Shown one piece after another: positions 1 to 8,295 of a stretch of 37,672 nt of DNA (its first letter is position 1; every line of letters begins with the position of its first letter). The notes below the pieces were generated by a model. That model saw only the letters and a list, made by a program, of their open reading frames with translations. It searched no databases and had not been told where the DNA came from. Both the position numbers and the translations under genes were made by a program. This DNA comes from JBBIRT01 sp037441725 (GTDB taxonomy: Bacteria > Desulfobacterota > BSN033 > UBA1163). The DNA lies in the NCBI GenBank assembly GCA_037441725.1, contig JBBIRT010000011.1, forward strand, positions 1 to 37,672. Direction: 5' to 3'.

Positions 1-152
1 AGGTGTGATGGAAAAACTTTTGAGCAGATACCTTTAATATTAAGGCACAAATTTCAAAACATAATGAAATCACACTATTTTTAGCAGCGCCGATGGTTAC
101 CCATAAATTAAACGCCTGCATTCAAAAGTTTTGGAATTACACCTCTCCATTC
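1..152. repeat. Short inverted-repeat (MITE-like) element, left end cut by the window edge
   Basis: Bases 1-27 and about 115-152 form imperfect inverted arms. The left arm carries AGGTGTGATGGAAAAACTTT, and the right arm reads, in reverse complement, GAATGGAGAGGTGTAATTCC followed by AAAACTTTTGA. The first 42 bases recur at the right end of the window with one mismatch, and there they are preceded by GAATGGAG, which completes the arm. The interior holds a near-palindrome at 31-45 and no reading frame. The size (about 160 bp), inverted ends and lack of coding capacity fit a non-autonomous transposable element. Both window ends fall in it, which is what an assembly breaking at a repeat would give. 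Confidence 0.6.
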
Positions 153-189
153 CTTCTTAGAAGTTTTTCAAAGCTCTCTCGAAAAAATA

Positions 190-218
190 TTGACAATTGA
201 TTTCACCAAATGCATATT
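190..218 (+). promoter_or_regulatory. Sigma70-type promoter of map
   Basis: TTGACA at 190-195, a 17-base spacer, then CATATT at 213-218 (4 of 6 to the consensus). Transcription would start near 225, exactly at the preferred ATG of map, so the message could be leaderless. No Shine-Dalgarno sequence is visible before either candidate start, which agrees with this. Predicted by eye. Confidence 0.5.
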
Positions 219-224
219 ACTTAC

Positions 225-989
225 ATGATCATTATTAAATCTCAGCGGGAGATCGATCACCTGAAGCAATCTAATGCGATTGTGGCAGAAGTCTTAGAAA
301 ACCTAAAGAAAATGATCGCCCCTGGAGTGACCACCCAGGAATTGGATCAATTTGCTGAAGAATATATTCTTCATAAGGGGGCCCGCCCTGCCTTCAAGGG
401 TTATCGAGGATTTCCGGCGACCCTTTGCGTCTCCATCAACGAGGAGGTCGTCCATGGCATTCCTAACCAACGCCAATTGAAAGAAGGGGATATTGTCAGC
501 ATTGATGTAGGGGTTAATTATACGGGTTATTTTGGAGATGCTGCGATGACTCTTCCAGTTGGAGAGATCGATCCAGCAGCCCAGAAACTCCTTGAGGTGA
601 CAGAGAGGGCCCTCTATATCGGGATTGATGAGGCAAAGGTCGGAAATCGACTTTTTGATATCTCTTATGCCATTCAGAGCTGGGTTGAATCCAATGGTTT
701 CTCAGTAGTCAGGGACTTTGTGGGGCATGGAATTGGAAGAGACCTCCACGAGGACCCCCAGATCCCAAACTTCGGTTCTCCCCACCAGGGCCCTCGACTT
801 GAAAAAGGGATGGTCTTTGCCCTTGAACCCATGGTAAACGAAGGGACTTACCAGGTTAAGGTTCTCTCCGATGGTTGGACCGTTGTGACCGCAGATGGAA
901 AACGTTCTGCCCATTTTGAACACACCATTGTTATTACCGATAATGGAGCTGAGATCTTAAGCATTCTTAATGAGACGAAATCACTGTAA
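225..989 (+). CDS. map: Type I methionine aminopeptidase
   Basis: Removes the initiator methionine from nascent proteins in the cytoplasm as a dinuclear-metal enzyme. At 254 residues it has the standard length of the short type I form. The family metal-site blocks are all visible: SIDVGVNYTGYFGDAAMT (two Asp), FVGHGIGRDLHEDP (His), MVFALEPMVN (Glu) and SAHFEHTIVIT (Glu). I chose ATG 225 rather than the in-frame ATG 210 because family members begin MIIIKS-. The predicted promoter would also place the transcript start at about 225. It stands alone here rather than in the ribosomal-protein operon where map is often found. The inverted-repeat element lies directly upstream. Confidence 0.95.
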   Translation: MIIIKSQREIDHLKQSNAIVAEVLENLKKMIAPGVTTQELDQFAEEYILHKGARPAFKGYRGFPATLCVSINEEVVHGIPNQRQLKEGDIVSIDVGVNYTGYFGDAAMTLPVGEIDPAAQKLLEVTERALYIGIDEAKVGNRLFDISYAIQSWVESNGFSVVRDFVGHGIGRDLHEDPQIPNFGSPHQGPRLEKGMVFALEPMVNEGTYQVKVLSDGWTVVTADGKRSAHFEHTIVITDNGAEILSILNETKSL

Positions 990-1115
990 ATAGATTTTTG
1001 CTATGGTAAGGATTTAAAAATTCAGTTTTGATTTAAACCTAATTTATGTGGTTTAGGGTCATGAATAGAGGGCAAGCTTAGCTCCATTTTATAAAACTTG
1101 GGGGGAGAGAGGACA

Positions 1116-2108
1116 ATGTATCGAGTGGCTGAAAATATGGTTGATCTAGTTGGAGAAACGCCTTTGGTGAAGATCAATCACATTGTCCCTAATAAAAAGG
1201 TTGTGGTCTATGCAAAATTAGAACGATACAATCCTGCTGGTTCCGTGAAAGATCGAATTGCAAAATACATGATCGAATATGGAGAAAAAGAAGGACTCCT
1301 GACCAAAGACAAGATTGTCATCGAACCCACCAGTGGAAATACAGGAATTGCACTGGCTATGGTCTGCGCGGTTAAAGGCTACCGATTGGAATTGGTGATG
1401 CCTGAAACGATGAGTATTGAACGGAGAAAGATCCTCACCGCCTTTGGGGCAAAGATCATTTTAACTGAGGGCTCCCGGGGAATGGATGGAGCCATTGATA
1501 AGGCAAATGAGATAGCCAGGGATCCGAGATATTTTATGCCTTACCAATTTAAGAATAAATATAACGTCCTTGCCCATTATGAGACTACAGGGGAGGAAAT
1601 CTGGAGGGCAACCCAAGGAAAGGTAAATATGTTCGTCGGTGGAATTGGAACCACTGGCACCCTGATGGGGGTTTCCAAACGTTTGAAAGAATACAATCCT
1701 AAAATAAAAATCATTGGAGTGGAGCCCTACCCCAATTCAACCATTCAGGGTCTAAAAAATCTGAGTACGCAATATGTGCCTGAGATCTTTGAACCCAGCC
1801 GCCTGGACGAAAAGATCAACGTAAAGGATGAAGATGCCTTTGAAATGGCCAGGATCCTCACCTTAAGGGAAGGAATCTTTTGTGGAATCAGTTCAGGAGC
1901 AGCCATGTGGGGAACCCTCCAAAAGGCCATGGAGTTAGATCAGGGGATCATTGTGACCCTCTTTCCAGATGGTGGGGAGAAATATGTGAGTACCCCTCTT
2001 TATGAGCCAAGTAAATGTTTTGAATGTCTGAAGAAGCATCGAATCCCTACCTGCATGACAGAGGAATACATCACTGCTTTGGAATGTATGGTAAAAGAGG
2101 GAAGTTGA
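1116..2108 (+). CDS. PLP-dependent cysteine synthase family protein
   Basis: Fold type II PLP enzyme expected to make L-cysteine from O-acetylserine (or a related acceptor) and sulfide. Visible: the Schiff-base lysine in NPAGSVKDR (K45), the phosphate-binding SGNTG loop, GGIGTTGTLMG, and CGISSGAAMWG near the C-terminus. At 330 residues it is slightly longer than most CysK proteins because of a C-terminal tail with a CX2C pair and a third Cys (CFECLKKHRIPTC). ATG 1116 follows a strong GGGGGAGAGAGGA ribosome site; the upstream in-frame TTG at 1098 overlaps that site and is unlikely. Cystathionine beta-synthase or O-phosphoserine sulfhydrylase activity cannot be excluded. A repeat copy follows the gene. 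Confidence 0.88.
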   Translation: MYRVAENMVDLVGETPLVKINHIVPNKKVVVYAKLERYNPAGSVKDRIAKYMIEYGEKEGLLTKDKIVIEPTSGNTGIALAMVCAVKGYRLELVMPETMSIERRKILTAFGAKIILTEGSRGMDGAIDKANEIARDPRYFMPYQFKNKYNVLAHYETTGEEIWRATQGKVNMFVGGIGTTGTLMGVSKRLKEYNPKIKIIGVEPYPNSTIQGLKNLSTQYVPEIFEPSRLDEKINVKDEDAFEMARILTLREGIFCGISSGAAMWGTLQKAMELDQGIIVTLFPDGGEKYVSTPLYEPSKCFECLKKHRIPTCMTEEYITALECMVKEGS

Positions 2109-2204
2109 ACCTCAGCCTATCCTACCAAAACGCGCCTATCGATTATTTCTATCAAACCTGAAAATCTCTCTATCGAAACAGAATCGATCCTTGTCAGGTC
2201 CTTC

Positions 2205-2275
2205 GTAATGCATCACTGAAGTGGGGAACCCTATTAGAATCAGGCAGGAATATCTCCGAATGATTGAGGCATCAC
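2205..2275. repeat. Palindromic interspersed repeat, copy 1 (collapsed form)
   Basis: A complete arm at 2205-2260 (starting GTAATGCATCACTGAAGTGG and passing through ATTAGAATCAGGCAGGAATA) is joined directly to a short remnant resembling the other arm (2261-2275). It nearly matches copy 2 in reverse complement and one arm of copies 3, 5 and 6. It lies between the cysteine synthase and response-regulator genes. Confidence 0.75.
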
Positions 2276-2347
2276 GGTCCTTCTATTGATTAATTATCAA
2301 TTTCTTATTAAATTAATGATAGTTAAGATAAAAGGAAAGAGGGGCCC

Positions 2348-3367
2348 ATGGAAGAACGAATCTTAATTGTCGATGATGAGGAAATGATCTGTGATATGCT
2401 TTCTCGAAGACTGACTCATGAGGGATATTTTTGTATCACAGCTCATAATGGGAAAGAGGCCCTCAATCATTTCTATAAAGATACCTTTTCCCTTATCATT
2501 TCTGATATCAAGATGCCAGAGATGGATGGGATTGAACTTTTAAAAAGGATAAAATCTATGAATCCCAAGATGCTCGTGATCATTGTCACGGCCTATCCAG
2601 AAATTGATATGGCTGTGGAGGCCATGCGTCTGGGAGCCTATGATTTCATCATTAAACCTGCGGATATGGATTTGGTCCTCCTTAGCGTAAAAAGGGCCTT
2701 GGAGAAAAAGAGATTAGAAGAGGAAGTGGAGATCTATCATCAGAATTTAGAGCGCTTGGTGGAAGAGAGGACCCTAAAGCTTCAACAGGCTTATCGGACA
2801 TTGAAGAAGGCCCATTTGGATTCGGTCAAGGTTTTGGCTGAAGCCATCGATGCGAAAGACCCTTATACTCGAGGTCATTCAGATCGGGTCAGGAGGATGA
2901 GTTTGCAGATCGCAATCGCTTTGGGGTGGAATGAGGAAAGGATAGAGGCTTTGGAATATGGTGCACTTCTCCATGATATTGGAAAGATTGGGATAAAAGA
3001 TGAGATCCTTCAAAAGCCAGGAATCTTAAGCCCTGAAGAGTACCAGACGATCCAAGAACATCCTTTGATAGGGGTGAAGATTGTGGAGGGGATTGACTTT
3101 TTTAAAGATAAGATCCCCATGATTCGGAATCATCATGAGCATTTTGATGGAAAGGGATACCCTGATGGACTGGCAGGAGAAGCTATTCCTCTTGAGGCAA
3201 GGATTATCTCTGTCCCTGATGCCTTCGATGCCATGGCAAGCCTGAGACCCCATCGAGGGGCCATGGCCCTCAACGATATTCTTTTAGAAATGGAGAAACA
3301 TAAAGGAAAGCAATTCGACCCAAATATTTTAGAAACGTTTCTTCGGAATGGGATTTATAAAATCTAA
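2348..3367 (+). CDS. Response regulator with HD-GYP domain (probable cyclic-di-GMP phosphodiesterase)
   Basis: 339 residues. An N-terminal receiver domain (about 1-120) has the acidic pair D9/D10, phospho-acceptor D53, T81 and K103. A charged coiled-coil linker covers about 117-155. The C-terminal HD-GYP domain (about 158-339) keeps the metal-binding residues H177, H209-D210, H238 and H262-H263, and the signature DGKGYPDGL. This composition is known for enzymes that hydrolyse cyclic-di-GMP when phosphorylated, so an active enzyme is inferred. No partner histidine kinase lies nearby, so it is an orphan regulator here. The ATG follows AGGAAAGAGGGG. A repeat copy lies in the upstream intergenic region. 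Confidence 0.92.
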   Translation: MEERILIVDDEEMICDMLSRRLTHEGYFCITAHNGKEALNHFYKDTFSLIISDIKMPEMDGIELLKRIKSMNPKMLVIIVTAYPEIDMAVEAMRLGAYDFIIKPADMDLVLLSVKRALEKKRLEEEVEIYHQNLERLVEERTLKLQQAYRTLKKAHLDSVKVLAEAIDAKDPYTRGHSDRVRRMSLQIAIALGWNEERIEALEYGALLHDIGKIGIKDEILQKPGILSPEEYQTIQEHPLIGVKIVEGIDFFKDKIPMIRNHHEHFDGKGYPDGLAGEAIPLEARIISVPDAFDAMASLRPHRGAMALNDILLEMEKHKGKQFDPNILETFLRNGIYKI

Positions 3368-3494
3368 TTTGAGTGAATCCAATAACTTTTCATTCGTCAA
3401 TTGCATCCTCTTTTGCCAGAAACAGAATTCAGGATTTGGAAGGGAATGAATCAATAAAAACAATTCAATTTGGGAAGAATGAATTTCAATTGAG

Positions 3495-4481
3495 ATGCCA
3501 GCGAATCTGACCCCCCAGTATTTAGAGGCAGAACTTAAATTTAAGCAGGCCAAAACGACACAGGAAAAGATCAAGGCCCTTGAAGTGATGATGGCCGTCA
3601 TCCCGAAACATAAAGGAACAGAGAAGCTTCGAGGACAGCTCAAAAGTCGAATGGCCAAATTAAAAGAAGAACTTCAGAGAAGACCCACCATTGGAAGGGC
3701 TGAACAGGCTTATCATATTAAAAGAGAGGGGGCGGCACAAGTCATTCTGGTTGGACTTCCCAATTCTGGAAAATCCATGCTTCTCTCTAAGATCACCAAT
3801 GCCTTTTCTGAAGTGGGGGATTACCCTTTTACCACTCAAAAACCCCTCCCTGGAATGATGAGATTCGAAAATCTTCAGATCCAACTGGTGGATACCCCCC
3901 CTATTCAATTAGATCATGTTGAACCAGGTCTTCCAAATCTTATTCGAAATGCAGATGCCCTTCTCCTCATCGTTGATCTTACAGATGATCCCCTCTTCCA
4001 AATGGAGATCCTCTTAGAAGAATTGAATAGAATGAAAATCAAAGTAGTGGGTAAAGGACCTGTTCCCCCTCTGGAGATCGGATGGGTGACCCAACGGGCC
4101 ATCCTGATCGGAAATAAATGTGATGTTAAAAATTCCATGGAGGTCTTCAAGAAATTCGAAAGTCACTTTGGAGATGCCTTCTCCATTCTCCCTATCTCTG
4201 CCAAAGAAGAGATGAACTTTGATGAATTGAAAAAAGAAATTTACCAAATCCTTGACATCCTCCGGGTCTATACTAAAGCTCCAGGAAAGCCTCCTGATCT
4301 GACAGAACCTGTTATTCTCAAAAAAGGAAGTACGATTGAGGATGTCGCCATTTCGATTCACAAAGACTTTGCCGCCAAACTTCGTTATGCCAAGGTCTGG
4401 GGCTCTGGAAAATTTGATGGACAAATGGTGAAAAAGGATTTCCCGGTCAATGAAGGAGACGTAATCGAACTCCATATTTGA
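3495..4481 (+). CDS. DRG/Obg-like GTPase with TGS domain
   Basis: 328 residues. A helical, lysine-rich N-terminal region (about 1-80) precedes a G domain with G1 GLPNSGKS (87-94), a G3-like DTPPI, G4 NKCD and G5 ISAKE. The C-terminal part (about 262-328) reads as a TGS domain (KKGSTIEDVAISIHKDFAAK, then VNEGDVIELHI). The order, helical N-terminus then G domain then TGS, resembles eukaryotic and archaeal DRG proteins more than bacterial Obg, which starts with a glycine-rich domain. Role is unproven; relatives bind ribosomes or RNA. The G3 block is unusual (DTPPI rather than DxPG). The ribosome site before ATG 3495 is weak. Confidence 0.85.
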   Translation: MPANLTPQYLEAELKFKQAKTTQEKIKALEVMMAVIPKHKGTEKLRGQLKSRMAKLKEELQRRPTIGRAEQAYHIKREGAAQVILVGLPNSGKSMLLSKITNAFSEVGDYPFTTQKPLPGMMRFENLQIQLVDTPPIQLDHVEPGLPNLIRNADALLLIVDLTDDPLFQMEILLEELNRMKIKVVGKGPVPPLEIGWVTQRAILIGNKCDVKNSMEVFKKFESHFGDAFSILPISAKEEMNFDELKKEIYQILDILRVYTKAPGKPPDLTEPVILKKGSTIEDVAISIHKDFAAKLRYAKVWGSGKFDGQMVKKDFPVNEGDVIELHI

Positions 4482-4568
4482 ACCTCATCTAAACGATCTA
4501 TTACCCCTCTCCTTTAAGTTAGAAATTTGTTTGGGTGAAGAGAAAAAAAATTTGATTAGGGGTCTGAA

Positions 4569-5432
4569 GTGAAACCAAATGAAGGTCTTACAAGAAGACA
4601 TCTTTTTCGATGGCTTTTGGGGTTTCCCCTTCTCCTTCTTTCTCCCTGGTCTCCTCTGGAAATATCAGCAGAGCATCCTACTCCCACGAAAAAGATGGGA
4701 AGGACGATTGGAGAATTTTTCAATGGGGAGGAGCTTCATTATGAGATTGGATTCTGGCTCATCAAGAAAGTGGCCATAGGGAAGATCGGTTTTAAAGAAA
4801 TGGAAGAAAAGGGGCGTTATATGGCCATCCTTCAGGGAGAGACCCAGGGGGTCTTAGGTTGGGTTGCTCGTTATCGAGTAGATACCTACCGCTCCATTAT
4901 GGAAGAAGTCGATGGAGGGAGACGTCTCCGATCCGTCTCTTTTGAAGAGGATGTAAAGGTCGGAAACAAGGTGAGGAGGCGAATCCATTTCTTTGACTAT
5001 CAGAGAAGAAAATGGATCGAAATCCGACAAAGAAAGGATGGTACTAAAGTACGAAAAGAAACTGAAATCCCCGAAGGAATGGTCTATGATGATTTTATTA
5101 CAGCATCATACAATTTTCGATACGGGGTTTATGGTGAGATTGAAAGGGGAAGAAAATATAGGGTCGCTACCTTTCCCAAAAAGGGGGCTTTTAGTTATGA
5201 AGTCAGGGTGGCTACGAAAGAGGAAGAAGATAAGAGAAGAAAAGATGAGAAACTGAAAGAAGGAAAAGAGTACTTCTTAAAGCTTTACCTCGACCCAGAG
5301 GTCACTCACTCCAAAGAGGGTCTCATCGAAGGGTGGTTATCCAAAGGACTCTTCCCTGTAGAAGGAACGATTAAGGATGTGATCCTTTTGGGAGATGTAA
5401 CAGGAACCCTCATAAAGAATTCAAGAGGATAG
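4569..5432 (+). CDS. DUF3108 domain-containing exported protein
   Basis: 287 residues from a GTG start; GGGG lies 8 bases upstream. The N-terminus carries a twin-arginine-like segment (TRRHLFRW) followed by a hydrophobic stretch rich in Leu, so export is likely; Sec export is also possible. From about residue 48 the pattern GEELHYEIGFWLIKKVAIGK matches the opening strand of DUF3108. The rest is strand-rich and highly charged, with a lysine/glutamate-rich loop near 220. DUF3108 proteins are periplasmic or envelope proteins of unknown function. It is followed by DUF4911 and tldD on the same strand, with no evident functional link. Confidence 0.75.
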   Translation: MKPNEGLTRRHLFRWLLGFPLLLLSPWSPLEISAEHPTPTKKMGRTIGEFFNGEELHYEIGFWLIKKVAIGKIGFKEMEEKGRYMAILQGETQGVLGWVARYRVDTYRSIMEEVDGGRRLRSVSFEEDVKVGNKVRRRIHFFDYQRRKWIEIRQRKDGTKVRKETEIPEGMVYDDFITASYNFRYGVYGEIERGRKYRVATFPKKGAFSYEVRVATKEEEDKRRKDEKLKEGKEYFLKLYLDPEVTHSKEGLIEGWLSKGLFPVEGTIKDVILLGDVTGTLIKNSRG

Positions 5433-5484
5433 CTCGATTTCAGAATTCGAATTATAGGATGTAAAATAAGAAATAATATATCAA

Positions 5485-5772
5485 ATGATCAAAATGAAAT
5501 ATTTGCATCCTGAAATCAGCCATGAAAAGATCGATACTCAGTCTCATTATTTTAGGATTCATCGAAAGGATATTGCCTATTTGAAATTTATCATCGAATC
5601 CTATGAAGGAATGGCAGTCGTAAGAACCAAAGATCCGAAAGAGGCTATAGTCGAATTAATCGTCGCTCCAGGATGGGAAAAGGATTTAAATGAGGTGATT
5701 GAAAGCCTTGGGAAGGAAATGAAGATTGAGCGCTTGCCATCTTATCGGAACAAACCACAAAGTGAGGAATAG
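5485..5772 (+). CDS. DUF4911 domain-containing protein
   Basis: Small protein of 95 residues resembling DUF4911, a family common in deltaproteobacteria: YFRIHRKDIAYLKFIIESYE, then IVELIVAPGWEKDL. No signal peptide or membrane segment. Its stop lies one base before the tldD start, so the two are probably co-translated. Function is unknown. The in-frame ATG 5494 is an equally possible start, as neither has a clear ribosome site. Confidence 0.75.
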   Translation: MIKMKYLHPEISHEKIDTQSHYFRIHRKDIAYLKFIIESYEGMAVVRTKDPKEAIVELIVAPGWEKDLNEVIESLGKEMKIERLPSYRNKPQSEE

Positions 5773-5773
5773 G

Positions 5774-7192
5774 ATGATTATAGAACTCCCATATCAAGAA
5801 GTTCTAAAAGAGGCTCTTCGAGAAGCAGGTGAGTTCTCAGATCTCTTCTTTGAGCAGAACCATTCGGTGATCATTATCTGTGAAGAAGATCGAATCGAAA
5901 AGGTCATTTCTGGGCTTGATGTAGGAATAGGAATACGTGTCTTTTTTAATAAAAAGACCTTTTATGGTTATACGACTGAGATTTCAAAGGAATCTCTTTT
6001 CGACTTAGCACGAAGGATCAGCCAAGTGGCTAAGGAGGGGAAAGATGAAAAGATCATCACTTCCTCTCAATCCCCACCCCCCGCTTTCCTCTCCCGACCG
6101 ATTTCTAACTCTCTTTATCTCGTTCAAAAGCCCCCAGGGACGATACCGATTGAAAAGAAAGTCTCTATGGTAAAGAGAGGAAATGAAACTGCTCGAAGAC
6201 TTGATCCTCATGTTCAGCAGGTAAAGGTTTTGTATCGGGATGTCCATCAGGAGATCGCTATCTCCAATTCAGAGGGTCTCTTCATAGAAGGAGAAAGGGT
6301 GGGAACCCTCTTTTCAGTCCAGGTTGTATCTGCAAAAGATGACCTTGTGCAAACAGGTTATGAACCCATTGGAGGAACCATGGGCTTTGAACTCTTCGAC
6401 CTTTATACACCAGAGGAAATTGCGGAGATCGCAACACGAAGATCTCTTCTCATGCTCTCAGCCAGAAAGGCACCCATGGGAAAAATGACCGTGGTCTTAT
6501 CAAGTGAGGCAGGTGGAACCATGATCCATGAGGCCATTGGTCATGGCTTGGAGGCCGATCTGGTACAGCAAGGGCTTTCCGTCTATTCAAAGAAAATTGG
6601 AGAGAAAGTGGCTTCATCCTTGATCACGGTGGTAGATGATCCTACCCTCTCTCAAAAAAGAGGATCCTTTGCATTTGATGATGAAGGGGTTGCCTCGCGG
6701 AGAACTATTCTTGTAGAGGATGGGGTCTTAAAGGGTTATCTTTACGATCGGCTGACCGCATTAGAAGATGGGGTAGAATCGAGTGGCCATGGCAGGAGAG
6801 AATCTTACAAATATAAACCCATCCCGCGGATGAGTAATACCATGATCCTCCCTAAAGATACAAGACCTGAAGAAATCATTCATTCTGTGGAAAAGGGCCT
6901 GTTTGTCAAAAAGATGGGAGGTGGACAGGTGAACACTGTGAATGGAGATTTCATCTTTGAGGTCAATGAAGGTTATTTGATCGAAAAAGGAGAAATTGGA
7001 GAACCTGTTAGGGGAGCCATCCTTATTGGAAATGGACCCCAAGTTTTAAAAGAGATTGACATGGTCGGAAATGATCTGGGGTTTGGAATTGGAACCTGTG
7101 GGAAAGATGGTCAAGGGGTTCCGGTCTCCGATGCCCAACCCACTTTGAGAATCCCTGAATTGATTGTAGGGGGCCAACAGACCCTTTCTTAA
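5774..7192 (+). CDS. tldD: TldD-type metalloprotease
   Basis: 472 residues. The zinc-binding HEAIGH motif is at 252-257 inside GGTMIHEAIGHGLEAD, as in TldD. C-terminal blocks typical of the family are present (GSFAFDDEGV; GKDGQGVPVSDAQPTLRI). TldD usually works with its inactive paralogue TldE/PmbA to cleave peptides, for example in modified-peptide maturation; no tldE is in this window. ATG 5774 follows GTGAGGAATAGG and sits one base after the DUF4911 stop. A longer in-frame start at 5726 would overlap the preceding gene and lacks support. Confidence 0.93.
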   Translation: MIIELPYQEVLKEALREAGEFSDLFFEQNHSVIIICEEDRIEKVISGLDVGIGIRVFFNKKTFYGYTTEISKESLFDLARRISQVAKEGKDEKIITSSQSPPPAFLSRPISNSLYLVQKPPGTIPIEKKVSMVKRGNETARRLDPHVQQVKVLYRDVHQEIAISNSEGLFIEGERVGTLFSVQVVSAKDDLVQTGYEPIGGTMGFELFDLYTPEEIAEIATRRSLLMLSARKAPMGKMTVVLSSEAGGTMIHEAIGHGLEADLVQQGLSVYSKKIGEKVASSLITVVDDPTLSQKRGSFAFDDEGVASRRTILVEDGVLKGYLYDRLTALEDGVESSGHGRRESYKYKPIPRMSNTMILPKDTRPEEIIHSVEKGLFVKKMGGGQVNTVNGDFIFEVNEGYLIEKGEIGEPVRGAILIGNGPQVLKEIDMVGNDLGFGIGTCGKDGQGVPVSDAQPTLRIPELIVGGQQTLS

Positions 7193-7201
7193 AAAATTTT
7201 C

Positions 7202-7229
7202 TTGATTTAATATAATTAAAATTTATAAT
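7202..7229 (+). promoter_or_regulatory. Promoter of the OmpA-like lipoprotein gene
   Basis: TTGATT at 7202-7207, a 16-base spacer, and a perfect TATAAT at 7224-7229. The leader to ATG 7330 is about 94 bases and purine-rich. The start codon is preceded by AAGAAAGGGGG. Predicted by eye. Confidence 0.55.
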
Positions 7230-7329
7230 GGAAAGGAAAGGGGGGTGAAATTTTTATCTTAATCGGAGGAGGATCTGGGGATTAAGAGTTCTTCAATTCT
7301 GTTGAAAATTGTAAGAAAGGGGGTATTCA

Positions 7330-8256
7330 ATGAAGAAGATCTTATTGTTTTGGGTAGGGATGATGTTTCTTATCTCCTTAGGAACATCCTGTACAACCTA
7401 TCACTTTGGAGTACCTGACAGAGCAGTTGGAGTCCCATCGGAGTTTGCTCAAACAGAACAGGCAATTCTTCAAGCAGAACAATCCTCAGGAGCAAAATAT
7501 TGTCCTGATAAAATTTCAAAAGCCAAAGAGCTTGGAAAGCAAGGGGTTGAAACCTACTGGGCCTGCCGCTCAGAAGAGGCTATGAAGCTCTTAGCAGAAG
7601 CACGGAAATTAGCAAAAGAGGCTGAAGGATGTCAACCTCCGCCTCCACCCCCAGCCGTTCCAGCAAAAACCCCCAAAAAACCAGAACACAAACCAACACC
7701 TACCCCCCCACAAAACAAAACCAGGAGAACAANNNNNNNNNNATTATCACATTCTCGTCTGTGAGCTTATGAGGTGGCTTTCTTACTAGTTGCTCCTCCA
7801 CGCACAGCCGCTGCTGCTGATGGTCGTATTCCTGCTCCACCTCCACCACCGCCTCCAGCACCACCGAAGCCGGCACCACCACCAGCTCCACCTCCACCAC
7901 CGCCAAAGGTCATTGACAGGATGATATTAGAAATCCTCTTTGACTTTGATAAGGCAAACCTTACCAAGGCCAGCTTGAGTGAGCTCCAGAGGGCTGTGGC
8001 CTTTGTGAAGAAATATCCAGGGGCAAAGATTAGGGTCGATGGTTATACCTGCAATATGGGGCCAGACGCCTATAATCTAAAACTTTCTGAAAGAAGGGCA
8101 AATGCTGTTAAGAATTACCTGATTAAGGAAGCTGGTGTTGAGAGTTCTAAGATTACAGCTTTTGGACATGGCAAAGCCGATCCTATAGCTGATAATCGGA
8201 CTCGGCAAGGAAGGGCAAAGAATAGAAGGGTTGAAATTTCCATTCTCTCTGAATAG
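7330..8256 (+). CDS. OmpA-like peptidoglycan-binding lipoprotein, interrupted by a sequence gap
   Basis: The N-terminal part (7330-7732) has a lipoprotein signal ending SLGTSC, a helical repeat-like region and a proline-rich linker. The downstream part (from about 7774 to 8256) has a proline/alanine-rich linker and a full OmpA C-terminal domain: ILFDFDKANLT, then KIRVDGYTCNMG, LSERRANAV and NRRVEISI. The domain is expected to anchor the outer membrane to peptidoglycan. The 10-N gap falls in the low-complexity linker, and a TGA at 7762-7764 interrupts the frame just after it. Most likely this is one gene of about 300 residues with a misassembled gap edge. Two separate genes remain possible, because a GTG at 7774 could begin a second export signal. 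Confidence 0.6.
7733..7742. other. Assembly gap (10 N) inside the OmpA-like gene
   Basis: Run of ten N. The true length is unknown, as ten looks like a placeholder. It lies in a proline-codon-rich low-complexity stretch that is hard to assemble. Confidence 0.95.
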
Positions 8257-8265
8257 AAGTCCATT

Positions 8266-8293
8266 GAAAGGGAGGAGTTCAATCCTCCCTTTC
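8266..8293. terminator. Bidirectional terminator between convergent genes
   Basis: A perfect 11-bp stem, GAAAGGGAGGA (8266-8276) pairing with TCCTCCCTTTC (8283-8293), around a 6-base loop. It starts 10 bases after the stop of the OmpA-like gene and ends 2 bases from the stop of the convergent CorC-like gene. The tails are only weakly T-rich. Confidence 0.7.
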
Positions 8294-8295
8294 AT

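Noticed and set aside
1..152. Riboswitch or small RNA before map
   Set aside because: No match to riboswitch cores I know. The predicted map promoter lies downstream of the element, and the element recurs at the other window end away from map.
2286..2300. TTGATTAATTATCAA upstream of the response regulator as an FNR box
   Set aside because: Half-sites are right, but the spacing is five bases rather than four, and AT-rich words of this kind arise easily. It also overlaps a weak possible -35 box.
7700..7967. Glycine-rich minus-strand frames over the OmpA linker
   Set aside because: They are the complement of proline codons in the linker and carry no domain.
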